NCBI RefSeq assembly: GCF_034096925.1
Contig: NZ_JAWZSQ010000005.1
Location: forward strand, 1 to 64,000
Direction: 5' to 3'
Length of the DNA stretch: 64,000 nucleotides
DNA from: Patulibacter defluvii
GTDB taxonomy: Bacteria > Actinomycetota > Thermoleophilia > Solirubrobacterales > Solirubrobacteraceae
The notes beneath the pieces were generated by a model. It searched no databases and was not told the origin of the DNA. It saw nothing but the letters and a program-made list of their open reading frames with translations. The position numbers and the translations under genes were made by a program. Of this stretch, positions 35,391 to 43,193 are shown in pieces; positions within the stretch are counted from its first letter, which is position 1; every line of letters begins with the position of its first letter.

Positions 35391-35720
35391 ATGCGTCCCG
35401 AGCGTCGTGCCCTGTCGGCGGTGCTCGCCGCCGGCGTCGTGACGCTGGCGGTCGTCGCGTCGAACCCGTCGGTCGCCGCGGCCCAGAGCGAGCCGTTCGG
35501 CCGGCTGCTCGACCAGCCGCCAGACCTCCGTCCCGCACCCGCCCGCCGGGAGCCGCCGGCACGCCCCGACCGCGAGCCCGGCGCCCGCTCGCCGCGGGCC
35601 GCCGCCGCGGCCCACCTGCCGGACACCGGCAGCGACCTGCGCGGCCTGGCCCTGGTCGGGCTGGCGATGGCGCTCGCGGGGGCCGGGCTGCGGCTGCGGA
35701 CCGCCGATGTCCGCTGGTGA
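35391..35720 (+). CDS. Small LPxTG-type surface protein
   Basis: A 109-residue protein: signal peptide (basic MRPERR, hydrophobic core, cut near AAAQS about 31), a Pro/Arg-rich middle, then LPDTG (76-80), a hydrophobic stretch (84-99) and the basic tail RLRTADVRW. This is the complete order of a sortase cell-wall sorting signal, so it is probably anchored to peptidoglycan after cleavage between Thr79 and Gly80. It has almost no mature domain, only a Pro/Arg-rich stalk. It overlaps tsaE by 14 bases and leads the t6A cluster. No sortase gene lies in the window. Confidence 0.65.
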   Translation: MRPERRALSAVLAAGVVTLAVVASNPSVAAAQSEPFGRLLDQPPDLRPAPARREPPARPDREPGARSPRAAAAAHLPDTGSDLRGLALVGLAMALAGAGLRLRTADVRW

Positions 35721-36153
35721 CGTCGCGGCCGGCGGCGTCCGCCGGACCACCTCCGCGGAGCAGACCGAGGCGCTGGGCGCGGCGATCGCCGCCCGCCTGA
35801 GCCCGGGCGACGTGGTGCTGCTGCGGGGCGAGCTGGGCAGCGGCAAGACCACGCTGGTGCGGGGAGCCGCGGCGGCGCTCGGGGCCGGCGGTCGGGTGAC
35901 CTCGCCGACCTTCGCGCTCGCCAATCGCTACGACGGCGGCCGGGTGCGGGTGGCGCACCTCGACCTCTACCGCCTGGCCGGGCTCGGCGACGAGGACGAG
36001 GAGCTGGTCGAGGAGGAGCTGGCCGGCGACGTGATCGCCTTCGTCGAGTGGCCGGACCCGGCCGCGGCGCTGCTCGCCGAGCGGGTGGTGCTGGAGCTGG
36101 AGCTGCGCCACGCCGGCGACGACGCACGGGAGGTCGAGCTGCGGTGGCGGTGA
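35707..36153 (+). CDS. tsaE: tRNA threonylcarbamoyladenosine biosynthesis ATPase TsaE
   Basis: A 148-residue P-loop ATPase with Walker A GELGSGKTT (41-49), VTSPTFAL and LDLYRL motifs and Trp near the end of the nucleotide site (VEWPDP), all typical of TsaE. It drives turnover of the TsaB-TsaD complex that adds t6A to position 37 of ANN-decoding tRNAs. Followed by tsaB, rimI and tsaD in one overlapping operon, which confirms the assignment. Confidence 0.96.
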   Translation: MSAGDVAAGGVRRTTSAEQTEALGAAIAARLSPGDVVLLRGELGSGKTTLVRGAAAALGAGGRVTSPTFALANRYDGGRVRVAHLDLYRLAGLGDEDEELVEEELAGDVIAFVEWPDPAAALLAERVVLELELRHAGDDAREVELRWR

Positions 36154-36833
36154 GCGCGGGCTGGACGCTGGCGCTCGACACGGCGACCCCGGCGACGGTC
36201 GCCGCCGCGATCGCGCCCGGGCCCGACGGCGCGACCGCGGCCCGCCACGAGCCGCCGCCCGCGGGCCAGCGGCCGGCCCACACGGCGCGGCTGCTGGCGC
36301 TGGCCGACGAGGTGCTGGCGGAGACCGGCGGCGGGCTCGACCGGCTGGGGCGGATCGTGGTCGGGCTCGGGCCGGGCACCTTCACCGGGATCCGGGTCGG
36401 GGTCGCGACCGCCCGCTCGCTGGCGCTGGCCACCGGCACGCCGCTGGTCGGGCTGCCGACGCCGGTCGCGCTGGTCGCCGCCGCGGCCGACCTGGCGGGG
36501 GAGGGGCCGGTGCTCGCGGTCCAGGACGCCCGCCGCCGCGAGCTGTTCCTGACCCTCGGCGACGGGGCGCCGTTCGTGGTCCCGGTCGCCGATCTGGCCG
36601 CGGCGCTGGCCGCGCTGCCGGAGCGGCCGGCGGTGGCGGTCGGCGACGGCGCGCCGGTCCACCGGGCGGCGTTGGAGGCGGCCGGGATCGCCGTCCCCGA
36701 CGACCCGCGGCGGCACGCCGTCGACGGGCTGGCGCTGGCCCGGGCCGGGGCCGCGATCGCGGTCACCGCCCCGGCCGACGTGCGACCGGTGTACGTTCGC
36801 GGGGCCGACGCGATCCCGACCAGCCGACGGTGA
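36144..36833 (+). CDS. tsaB: tRNA threonylcarbamoyladenosine biosynthesis protein TsaB
   Basis: A protein of about 229 residues with the ASKHA-fold start LALDTATP and the family block GLGPGTFTGIRVGVATARSLAL. TsaB is the non-catalytic partner that dimerises with TsaD. Two GTG starts compete: 36144, ten bases after GGGAGG, which I chose, and 36150, which overlaps the tsaE stop as GTGA; both give essentially the same protein. It lacks the metal-binding histidines, as expected for TsaB. Confidence 0.94.
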   Translation: MAVSAGWTLALDTATPATVAAAIAPGPDGATAARHEPPPAGQRPAHTARLLALADEVLAETGGGLDRLGRIVVGLGPGTFTGIRVGVATARSLALATGTPLVGLPTPVALVAAAADLAGEGPVLAVQDARRRELFLTLGDGAPFVVPVADLAAALAALPERPAVAVGDGAPVHRAALEAAGIAVPDDPRRHAVDGLALARAGAAIAVTAPADVRPVYVRGADAIPTSRR

Positions 36834-37543
36834 CGCCACCCGTACCCAGCCCCTCCCCGGACCGCCGCCCGCCCGACGGGGCCGCTGGCGCGCGGGCAGG
36901 GACGGCCCGTGGGACGGCGATCCAGCGGCTGACCTTCGCCGACCTGCCGCAGGTGCTGGCGATCGAGCGCCGCAGCTACCGGGCGCCGTGGTCGCTGGCG
37001 ATGTTCGTGCTCGAGGTGGCGAAGCCGGGCGGGCTCTGCATCGTCGCCCGCTCGTTCGCGACCGGGGTCGCGCCGACGGCCGGCCGGCCGCTGGTCGGCT
37101 ACGCGATCGTCAGCCGCTACGACGACGCCTTTCACGTGATGAACGTCTGCGTCGAGCCGAACCGCCGCCGCGAGGGGATCGCCCGCGCGCTGCTCGACCA
37201 CGTGATCGCGGCCGCCGGCGGGTCGGAGGCGCGGCTGACGCTCGAGGTGCGGCCGTCGAACACCGCCGCGCGGGCGCTCTACGACCGGCTCGGCTTCCTC
37301 TCGGTCGGGACCCGCCGCAACTACTACCGCGACGACGGCGAGGACGCCCTGATCATGTGGCGGACGCCGGCCACGCTCGACGGCCGGGTCGACGACGTGC
37401 CCGGGGCCGAGGGCGTGCGGGTGGACGGCGACGGCCGGCCGCTGCGGTCGGGCGGGCCGGGCGGGTTTCCGGGCTCCCGCGGGCCGGTGCCGCCCGACGC
37501 CGACATCGGCCAGCCGGCGCCGCCGCGAGGGCCGGCGCGGTGA
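36830..37543 (+). CDS. rimI: Ribosomal protein S18 alanine N-acetyltransferase RimI (GNAT)
   Basis: A 237-residue GNAT enzyme. The acetyl-CoA loop VEPNRRREGIARALLDHVI and the C-terminal LEVRPSNTAARALYDRLGFLSVGTRRNYY are diagnostic of RimI, which acetylates the N-terminal Ala of ribosomal protein S18. It carries a 30-residue disordered N-terminus and a 50-residue Gly/Pro-rich tail not found in the usual 150-residue enzyme. GTG 36830 overlaps the tsaB stop (GTGA). Placement between tsaB and tsaD is common in bacteria. Confidence 0.93.
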   Translation: MTPPVPSPSPDRRPPDGAAGARAGTARGTAIQRLTFADLPQVLAIERRSYRAPWSLAMFVLEVAKPGGLCIVARSFATGVAPTAGRPLVGYAIVSRYDDAFHVMNVCVEPNRRREGIARALLDHVIAAAGGSEARLTLEVRPSNTAARALYDRLGFLSVGTRRNYYRDDGEDALIMWRTPATLDGRVDDVPGAEGVRVDGDGRPLRSGGPGGFPGSRGPVPPDADIGQPAPPRGPAR

Positions 37544-38535
37544 TCCTGGCGATCGAGACCAGCTGCGACGACACCTGCGCGGCGGTCGTCGACGACGGCG
37601 GGCGGATCCTCGCCAACGTGATCTCCAGCCAGGGGGTCCACGACGCCTACGGGGGCGTGGTGCCGGAGCTGGCCGCCCGCGTCCACGTCGAGCGCTGCGA
37701 CCTGGTGGTGGCCGACGCGCTGCGGACGGCCGGGGTCGGGCTCGACGCGATCGAGCGGGTGGCGGTGACGCAGGGGCCGGGCCTGGTCGGGGCGCTGCTG
37801 GTCGGCCTGCAGACGGCGAAGGCGATCGCCGTCGCCCGCGACCTGCCGCTGATCCCGGTCGACCACCTGCACGGGCACGTCCTGGCCTGCACCCTGGAGC
37901 CGCTCTCGTTCGCCCCGCCGTTCGTGGCGCTGGTGGCGTCGGGCGGCCATACGTTCCTGGCCCGGGTCGACGCCCCCGACGCGATCGAGGTCCTGGGCGG
38001 CACGCTCGACGACGCCGCCGGCGAGGCGGTCGACAAGGGCGCGCGGCTGCTCGGCCTGCCGTACCCGGGCGGACCGCACCTGGAGCGGCTGGCGGCCGAC
38101 GGCGACCCGCGGGCCTTCGCGTTCCCGACCGGCGCCAAGGTCCGCGGGCTCGACTGCTCGTTCTCGGGCCTGAAGACGGCGCTGCTCTACCGCCTCCGCG
38201 ACCTCGGCGAGGACGAGGTCGCGCGCCACCGGGCCGACCTGGCGGCCTCCTACCAGCGGGCGATCGTCGAGACGCTGGCGGTGCGGGTCGAGCGGGCGCT
38301 CGAGGCGACCGGCCTCGACCGGCTGGCGGTCGGCGGCGGCGTGGCGGCCAACGGCCCGCTGCGCGAGCGGCTGACCGCCCTCGGCGCCGCGGTGGCGATC
38401 CCCGACCGCGCGCTCTGCACCGACAACGCCGCGATGATCGCCGCCGTCGCCCGCTTCCGGGCGCCGGTCGACCCGGCCCTGCGCGGCGCGCTCGAGGCCT
38501 ACGGCAACGGCCAGTCGGCGCCGGTCGCGGCCTGA
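37540..38535 (+). CDS. tsaD: tRNA N6-adenosine threonylcarbamoyltransferase TsaD
   Basis: A 331-residue ASKHA-fold enzyme that transfers threonylcarbamoyl from its AMP ester to A37. ILAIETSCDDT begins the protein; HLHGH supplies the metal-binding histidines; GGTLDDAAGEAVDKGARLLG and LDCSFSGLKTALL are the family's signature blocks; GGGVAAN binds nucleotide. GTG 37540 overlaps the rimI stop (GTGA). Last gene of the t6A cluster; the hairpins behind it (38555-38648) probably end the transcript. Confidence 0.97.
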   Translation: MILAIETSCDDTCAAVVDDGGRILANVISSQGVHDAYGGVVPELAARVHVERCDLVVADALRTAGVGLDAIERVAVTQGPGLVGALLVGLQTAKAIAVARDLPLIPVDHLHGHVLACTLEPLSFAPPFVALVASGGHTFLARVDAPDAIEVLGGTLDDAAGEAVDKGARLLGLPYPGGPHLERLAADGDPRAFAFPTGAKVRGLDCSFSGLKTALLYRLRDLGEDEVARHRADLAASYQRAIVETLAVRVERALEATGLDRLAVGGGVAANGPLRERLTALGAAVAIPDRALCTDNAAMIAAVARFRAPVDPALRGALEAYGNGQSAPVAA

Positions 38536-38554
38536 GCGCGGCACCCGGCACGAC

Positions 38555-38648
38555 GCGCCACACCTCATCGCTACCGCGGGTGTGGCGCACCGCGCCCGTC
38601 AGGCGAGCGCCAGGCGCCACACCCCGGCGGCGGCCGGAGGTGTGGCGC
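38555..38648. repeat. Two tandem hairpins with identical stems between tsaD and a convergent lipoprotein gene
   Basis: GCGCCACACC (38555-38564) pairs with GGTGTGGCGC (38579-38588). The same two 10-mers recur at 38614-38623 and 38639-38648. The repeats sit between convergent stop codons and could form two separate hairpins or one large cruciform. Bidirectional termination is the simplest role; a mobile palindromic element is another. A similar cluster, with a different sequence, is at 55350-55463. Confidence 0.7.
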
Positions 38649-38689
38649 GCCAGGCGCGACCCCCCCCCCGACCCTTCCGAGCCTCCGCC

Positions 38690-39616
38690 TCAGCCGGCGG
38701 CGCCCGCGCCGCCGGCGCCACCCGTCAGCGAGAACGGCTTGGCGTCGTCGATGCCGTCGGGGCGCTCGGGCGAGGCGGCCTGGCCGTACTGGTCCATCCG
38801 CATCGAGATCACGGTCCGGGGGGCCGCGGCGGCGACCGGTCCGAGGACCTTCGAGGGCTCGTAGTCCTCCTCGATCCGGTAGGTCAGGCCGCGGCCGTCG
38901 ACGCACGCCTCGAGCGGGATCGCGGCGTCCTTGGGGGCGCTCTCCATCGCCTGGCGGACCGTCGGGTCGCGGACGTTCTCGAGCGCGTCGGCGACCTTCA
39001 CGCGGGCCTCGAACCAGCGGCACTGCTGGCCGTCGACGGTCTCGACGTCGCCGACGTCGACGATCTCGGCCTTCTGCAGCTGGCGGACCTGGGCCATCGG
39101 GTCGCTGGTGTCGATCGGGTTGTCGGTCACCATCCACTCGCTGCTGCCCGGGCGCTGGAAGTAGGCCTTCTGCTTCTCGCCGTAGACCTCGAGCGTGGTC
39201 TTCTGACCGCCCTGCGAGACGGTCTGGTCCATCGCGGTCCGCTGCTCGACCAGGTCGATCGTGCCGGTCGAGGTGCTCTCGATCGGGCCGATCTTCATCT
39301 TCATCGCGATCCGCGCGGTGCGGGCGCGGGTGGCGCTGGCCTGGCCCTGCCCGAGCGCCTTGCGGATCGCCGCCTCGTCGTCGGCGGGCGCGCCGCCGCC
39401 CGGGCCCGGGTCGGCCGTGGTCGAGGGACTGGTGGTGGCGGTGGTGGGGGTCGAGGGCGCGGTGGTGGCGGTGCTGGGGGTCGAGGCGGTGGTGGTCGAG
39501 GTGGTCGGATCGGGATCGGACGATCCGCAGCCGGTGGCGGCGGTGGCGAGGGCGGCGCTCAGGACCAGCGCGCCCAGCAGCGGGCCGCGGCGACGGGACA
39601 GGGGACGGTGGGACAT
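38690..39616 (-). CDS. Lipoprotein, LppX/LprG-like or DUF6612-like fold
   Basis: A 308-residue lipoprotein: basic start, hydrophobic core and lipobox ATGC (Cys at about 30), then a 45-residue Thr/Ser/Pro linker and a beta-rich domain from about residue 80. MKMKIGPIESTSTGTIDL, GSSEWMVTDN and two Cys (GQQCRWF, LEACVDG) are visible. The domain order resembles the half-barrel lipoproteins of mycobacteria (LppX/LprG) and DUF6612 proteins that hold lipids at the outer face of the membrane. A TAGGGT box lies exactly 6 bases before the ATG. The ligand is unknown. Confidence 0.75.
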   Translation of the reverse strand: MSHRPLSRRRGPLLGALVLSAALATAATGCGSSDPDPTTSTTTASTPSTATTAPSTPTTATTSPSTTADPGPGGGAPADDEAAIRKALGQGQASATRARTARIAMKMKIGPIESTSTGTIDLVEQRTAMDQTVSQGGQKTTLEVYGEKQKAYFQRPGSSEWMVTDNPIDTSDPMAQVRQLQKAEIVDVGDVETVDGQQCRWFEARVKVADALENVRDPTVRQAMESAPKDAAIPLEACVDGRGLTYRIEEDYEPSKVLGPVAAAAPRTVISMRMDQYGQAASPERPDGIDDAKPFSLTGGAGGAGAAG

Positions 39617-39739
39617 GCCGCCACCCTAGGCCGGGCGCGGCGAGCGTGCGAAGGACCCCCGCGGGGGATCCGGGTCCCCCGGCGGCCGGGTCCGGGTCGC
39701 GACGGCGGACACGCGGCCCGGCCGGTCTGCGAGGATCGG

Positions 39740-40834
39740 ATGGTGTCCGCCCCCGAGGTCGTCGTCTTCCTGCGTCCGGGATGTCATCTCTGCGCCGATG
39801 CGCTCGAGGATCTCGACGCGCTGCGGGCGCAGGAGCCGTTCACGGTCCGGACGGTCGACATCGAGCGCGACGACCGGCTCCACGCCCGCTACCTGGAGCG
39901 GATCCCCGTGATCGCGGTCGCCGGCGAGGAGCTGTGCGACTTCGCGGTCGACGCCGAGCGGGTGCTGGGGGCCGTCCGCGACCTCCGCCAGCGGCTGGCC
40001 GGCGCGGCCGGCGCGCGCAGCGGCGGCGGCGCCACGGCGGCGACGGCGGCGGCCCGTCCGGCCGCGCGGGCCCCGGAGCGGCGGCTGGAGGCGGTGCCCT
40101 CCGAGCCCGTCCCGACGGTTGCGCCGCGTAGAATCGTCGCCCAGCCGATGAACACCCTCGACGCCACCCCCGCAGCCGCGCTGGACCCCGACGAACCGCG
40201 CGCCGACCCCGCACCCGAGGTCCGGCTCGGGGTCGGCCAGGCCGAGCGGCTGTCGCGCTACCTGCAGGTCCTGACCCAGGCGCGCAAGATGGGCCGGGCG
40301 ACGATGAGCTCGCAGGAGCTGTCGGCCCACACCCACGTCAACAGCACCCAGATCCGCCGCGACCTCTCCGGCTTCGGGCGTTTCGGCAAGCGCGGCGTCG
40401 GCTACGACGTCGAGGAGCTGGTCACCCAGATCCGCGGGATCCTCCACACCAGCCAGCACGTCGGGATCGTGCTGCTCGGCGCCGGCCACCTGGGCCGCGC
40501 GATCGCCGGCAGCGACGTCTTCGCCGACCACGGCTTCGAGATCGTCGCGGTGCTCGACAACGACCCGGCCAAGATCGGCACCCCGATCGGCGAGCTGGAG
40601 ATCGGCGACGTCCGCCACCTGGCCGACGTGGTCCGCGAGCACGAGGTCGTGGTCGGTGTGATCGCCTCGCCCGCGAAGGCCGCCCAGAGCCTGGCCGACG
40701 AGCTGGTCGAGGCGGGCGTCCAGATCATCTTCAACTACAGCGGCAGCCTGCTGCGGACGCCGGCGGGGGTCACGGTCCACACGTCGAGCCCGGCCGTCGA
40801 CCTGCTCCACGCCCTCTACTACTACCTCGCGTAG
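39740..40834 (+). CDS. Glutaredoxin-like domain fused in frame to redox repressor Rex
   Basis: One open frame of 364 residues without a stop. Residues 1-95 are a glutaredoxin/DUF836 domain (VVVFLRPGCHLCADAL, Cys15 and Cys18; RIPVIAVAG with the cis-Pro loop). About 45 Ala/Pro/Arg residues follow, then a full Rex repressor (about 137-364). In other actinobacteria a small glutaredoxin gene often stands before rex as a separate gene; here no stop separates them. A TAGAAT box inside the linker and the ATG at 40148 allow a separate Rex as well. Start is ATG 39740 or GTG 39743, the latter 6 bases after GAGGAT. One sequencing error could create the fusion. Confidence 0.7.
   Translation: MVSAPEVVVFLRPGCHLCADALEDLDALRAQEPFTVRTVDIERDDRLHARYLERIPVIAVAGEELCDFAVDAERVLGAVRDLRQRLAGAAGARSGGGATAATAAARPAARAPERRLEAVPSEPVPTVAPRRIVAQPMNTLDATPAAALDPDEPRADPAPEVRLGVGQAERLSRYLQVLTQARKMGRATMSSQELSAHTHVNSTQIRRDLSGFGRFGKRGVGYDVEELVTQIRGILHTSQHVGIVLLGAGHLGRAIAGSDVFADHGFEIVAVLDNDPAKIGTPIGELEIGDVRHLADVVREHEVVVGVIASPAKAAQSLADELVEAGVQIIFNYSGSLLRTPAGVTVHTSSPAVDLLHALYYYLA
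40148..40834 (+). CDS. rex: Redox-sensing transcriptional repressor Rex (internal-start reading)
   Basis: The Rex part alone, 228 residues from ATG 40148, 13 bases after TAGAAT (40129-40134). The winged-helix domain has SSQELSAHTHVNSTQIRRDLS and FGKRGVGYDVEEL; the Rossmann domain has LLGAGHLGRAIAG, VLDNDPAKIG, and the C-terminal domain-swapped helix VDLLHALYYYLA. Rex dimers bind DNA when the NADH/NAD+ ratio is low and leave when NADH rises, so they control respiratory and fermentative genes. This entry overlaps the fused frame and marks the alternative product. Confidence 0.8.
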   Translation: MNTLDATPAAALDPDEPRADPAPEVRLGVGQAERLSRYLQVLTQARKMGRATMSSQELSAHTHVNSTQIRRDLSGFGRFGKRGVGYDVEELVTQIRGILHTSQHVGIVLLGAGHLGRAIAGSDVFADHGFEIVAVLDNDPAKIGTPIGELEIGDVRHLADVVREHEVVVGVIASPAKAAQSLADELVEAGVQIIFNYSGSLLRTPAGVTVHTSSPAVDLLHALYYYLA

Positions 40835-40885
40835 CCGAATGCCCGATTCCGCGACCGACGCCCGCCACCAGCCGGGGAGGCGCTG

Positions 40886-42067
40886 ATGGGCGCCGACGCC
40901 GCGATCGACCTGATCGCCGCCGAAGCCGCCTACGCCGCCGGGACCGACGGCACCGTCGGGATCGAGGAGGAGTTCATGCTCCTCGACCCGGGGACGCTCG
41001 ACATGGTCACCCGCTTCGAGGAGCTGAAGCAGCTGGCCGACGCCGATCCGGTGCTGGCCGAGTCGGTGGCCGGCGAGCTGATCCGGACCGAGGTCGAGAT
41101 CCGCTCCGGCCGCGGGCTGACCTTCGGCGACGCCCTCGACCGCCAGCGCGACCGGCGGGCGCGGCTGTTCGGCGCCGCCGAGGGCCTGGGGATCGCGCTC
41201 GGCGCGACCGGCACCCACCCCTGGGACGACTACCGCCAGCAGGCGTTCATCGACACCGAGCACTACCGGCGGGTGGTCGACGGGCTGCGCTGGGTGGCCA
41301 AGCGCAACGCCACCTTCTCGCTCCACGTGCACGTCGGGATCCGCGACGCCGACCGCGCGATCGCCGTCTGCGACCGGCTGCGGCCGGTGCTGCCGCTGCT
41401 GCTGGCGATCTCCGCCAACTCGCCGTTCGTCGACGGTCTCGACACCGGCCTGCACTCGATCCGCACCCAGACCTTCACCAAGTCGTTCCCCCGCTGCGGC
41501 GTTCCCGACCACTTCGGGTCGTGGCGGGCGTTCTGCGAGTACCTCGAGCTGCTGGTGAAGACCAACTCGGTGGTCGAGTACACGCAGGTCTGGTGGTCGG
41601 TGCGGCCGCACATCGCCTTCGGCACCGTCGAGATCCGGATCTGCGACGCCCAGAGCACCGCCGCCGAGGCCGAGGCGCTGGCCGGCCTGATCACCGCCTG
41701 CGCGCTGCAGGCCGCCCGCGACCACGACGAGGGCCGGCCGTTCGCGCCGCCCGCGCCGCGGCTGATCGAGGAGAACGTCTGGCGGGCGATCCGCGACGGT
41801 CGCCGCGGCCAGCTGATCGACTGGGAGACGGCCAGCGAGTACCCCGCCGCCGCCGCGGCCGACCGGCTGCTGGCCTGGACCGCGCCGGTCCGCTCGGAGC
41901 TGGGCATCGAGCCGGTCTTCCCGCTCCAGAACGGCGCCGAGCGCCAGCGCGCGCGGGTCGAGGAGGGCGCCTCGCCGGCCGAGGCGTTCGCCGCTGCCGT
42001 GGCCGAGACGCGCGCCACCTATCCTGGAGCAGCACCCGCCGTCATCAGCGAGGAGCGTCCCGCATGA
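40886..42067 (+). CDS. Carboxylate-amine ligase, YbdK-type glutamate-cysteine ligase (GCS2)
   Basis: A 393-residue ATP-dependent ligase. VGIEEEFMLLDP (about residues 24-35) is the metal/glutamate motif, THPWDDY, HVHVGI and NSPFVDGLDTGLHSIRTQ follow in family order. YbdK-type enzymes form gamma-glutamyl amides, classically gamma-glutamylcysteine, although activity is often weak and the true substrate uncertain. The absence of mycothiol genes nearby does not help decide. ATG 40886 is preceded by GGGGAGG. Coupled by ATGA overlap to the next gene. Confidence 0.92.
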   Translation: MGADAAIDLIAAEAAYAAGTDGTVGIEEEFMLLDPGTLDMVTRFEELKQLADADPVLAESVAGELIRTEVEIRSGRGLTFGDALDRQRDRRARLFGAAEGLGIALGATGTHPWDDYRQQAFIDTEHYRRVVDGLRWVAKRNATFSLHVHVGIRDADRAIAVCDRLRPVLPLLLAISANSPFVDGLDTGLHSIRTQTFTKSFPRCGVPDHFGSWRAFCEYLELLVKTNSVVEYTQVWWSVRPHIAFGTVEIRICDAQSTAAEAEALAGLITACALQAARDHDEGRPFAPPAPRLIEENVWRAIRDGRRGQLIDWETASEYPAAAAADRLLAWTAPVRSELGIEPVFPLQNGAERQRARVEEGASPAEAFAAAVAETRATYPGAAPAVISEERPA

Positions 42068-42579
42068 GCACGAACGAGTCCTTCCCCGGCGCCGGAGGCC
42101 CCGGTGGCCCCGGCCGCGAGCCGACCCAGGAGGAGCTGCTCGCCGCCTACGAGGAGCAGATCCGCAACGTCCGCGTCGAGGACGTGGTCGTCCAGTCGCT
42201 GGCCAGCCTGATCGAGCTGGGCGGCCGCCGCGCCGGCCTCGCGCCCGGCGCGCTGGGCGAGCGCGACCCGGCCCAGCTGGAGGTGGCGATCGAGGCGATC
42301 AAGGCGCTGCAGCCGGTCGCCGCGCCGCTGCTGGGCCCGAACGCCAAGCAGGTCGAGCAGGCGCTGTCGCAGCTGCAGATGGCCTACGCCCAGCTCGCTA
42401 GCGGCCAGCCGGCGGCCGAGGACCCGACCGGGCCGCTCGGCGCCGACGTCTCGCCGGGCGGCGGGGCCGCCCCGGCCGAGGGCGCCGCGCCCGGCACCCC
42501 GCCGGCCCCGGCGGCCGAGCCGGGCAAGCAGGAGCCGAGCGCGGTCGAGTCCGGCCGGCTCTGGATCCCGGGGCAGTGA
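42064..42579 (+). CDS. Small soluble protein, DUF1844-like, unknown
   Basis: A 171-residue protein. A helical core (about 20-120: DVVVQSLASLIELGGRRAGL, then LEVAIEAIKALQPVAAPLL) resembles DUF1844 proteins, and a Pro/Ala/Gly-rich tail ends in SGRLWIPGQ. No catalytic residues are visible. The ATG overlaps the ligase stop (ATGA), and the lipoprotein gene behind overlaps by GTGA, so three proteins are translated from one message. Family assignment is tentative. Confidence 0.65.
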   Translation: MSTNESFPGAGGPGGPGREPTQEELLAAYEEQIRNVRVEDVVVQSLASLIELGGRRAGLAPGALGERDPAQLEVAIEAIKALQPVAAPLLGPNAKQVEQALSQLQMAYAQLASGQPAAEDPTGPLGADVSPGGGAAPAEGAAPGTPPAPAAEPGKQEPSAVESGRLWIPGQ

Positions 42580-43133
42580 GCCCGGGGCGCGGCCGGGCCG
42601 CGCTGCTGGCGGCTGCGCTGACCGGCGCGGTCGCGGTCGCCGTCTCCGGCTGCGGGGGCGATGACCCGTCGCCGTCGACCACCACCGGCGCGACGGCGAC
42701 CACCACCGCAGCCGCGCCCGCTGCGAGCGCCTACGCCCGCGACGCGGCCAGCGCCTGCCGCACGATCGTGACCGAGAGCCGCGACCTGCCGCGGCTCCAG
42801 CGCGAGCGCGAGCTGACGGTCGACCAACTGGAGCAGGTCGCCGAGCGGCAGGGCCGCGCGTTCCGCGACCGGATCGCCGCCCTGACGCCGCCGGGCGACC
42901 GCGCGGACGCCCACCGGCGGCTGGTGGCGCTGCTCGCACGCCAGGCCGATCCGGCCACCCGCGCCCGCGACATGGCCGGCCTGGCCCGCGCCCAGCGGAC
43001 GGCGGCGACGGCCTTCGATGCCGCCGGACTGACCGCCTGTGCAGGGCTTTGGCGCGACGGCGCGCGCCAGACCGAGCGGCTGGCGGCGCGCGGTCCGCAG
43101 GTCTCGCGCGGAACCGTCGACCCCGCGGGCTGA
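42576..43133 (+). CDS. Small lipoprotein, unknown
   Basis: A 185-residue lipoprotein with signal peptide and lipobox AVSGC (Cys about 26), a Thr/Ser/Pro stretch and a helical domain with two further cysteines (SACRTI and LTACAGL) that could pair. The sequence is Arg/Glu-rich. Third gene of the YbdK operon, GTG start overlapping the previous stop (GTGA). No function can be assigned. Confidence 0.72.
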   Translation: MSPGRGRAALLAAALTGAVAVAVSGCGGDDPSPSTTTGATATTTAAAPAASAYARDAASACRTIVTESRDLPRLQRERELTVDQLEQVAERQGRAFRDRIAALTPPGDRADAHRRLVALLARQADPATRARDMAGLARAQRTAATAFDAAGLTACAGLWRDGARQTERLAARGPQVSRGTVDPAG

Positions 43134-43193
43134 GCGGCGGCGCGCCGGCCGCGCGACGGTCGCCGCGGCACGGCGTAGACTGCCGCGTCGGCC

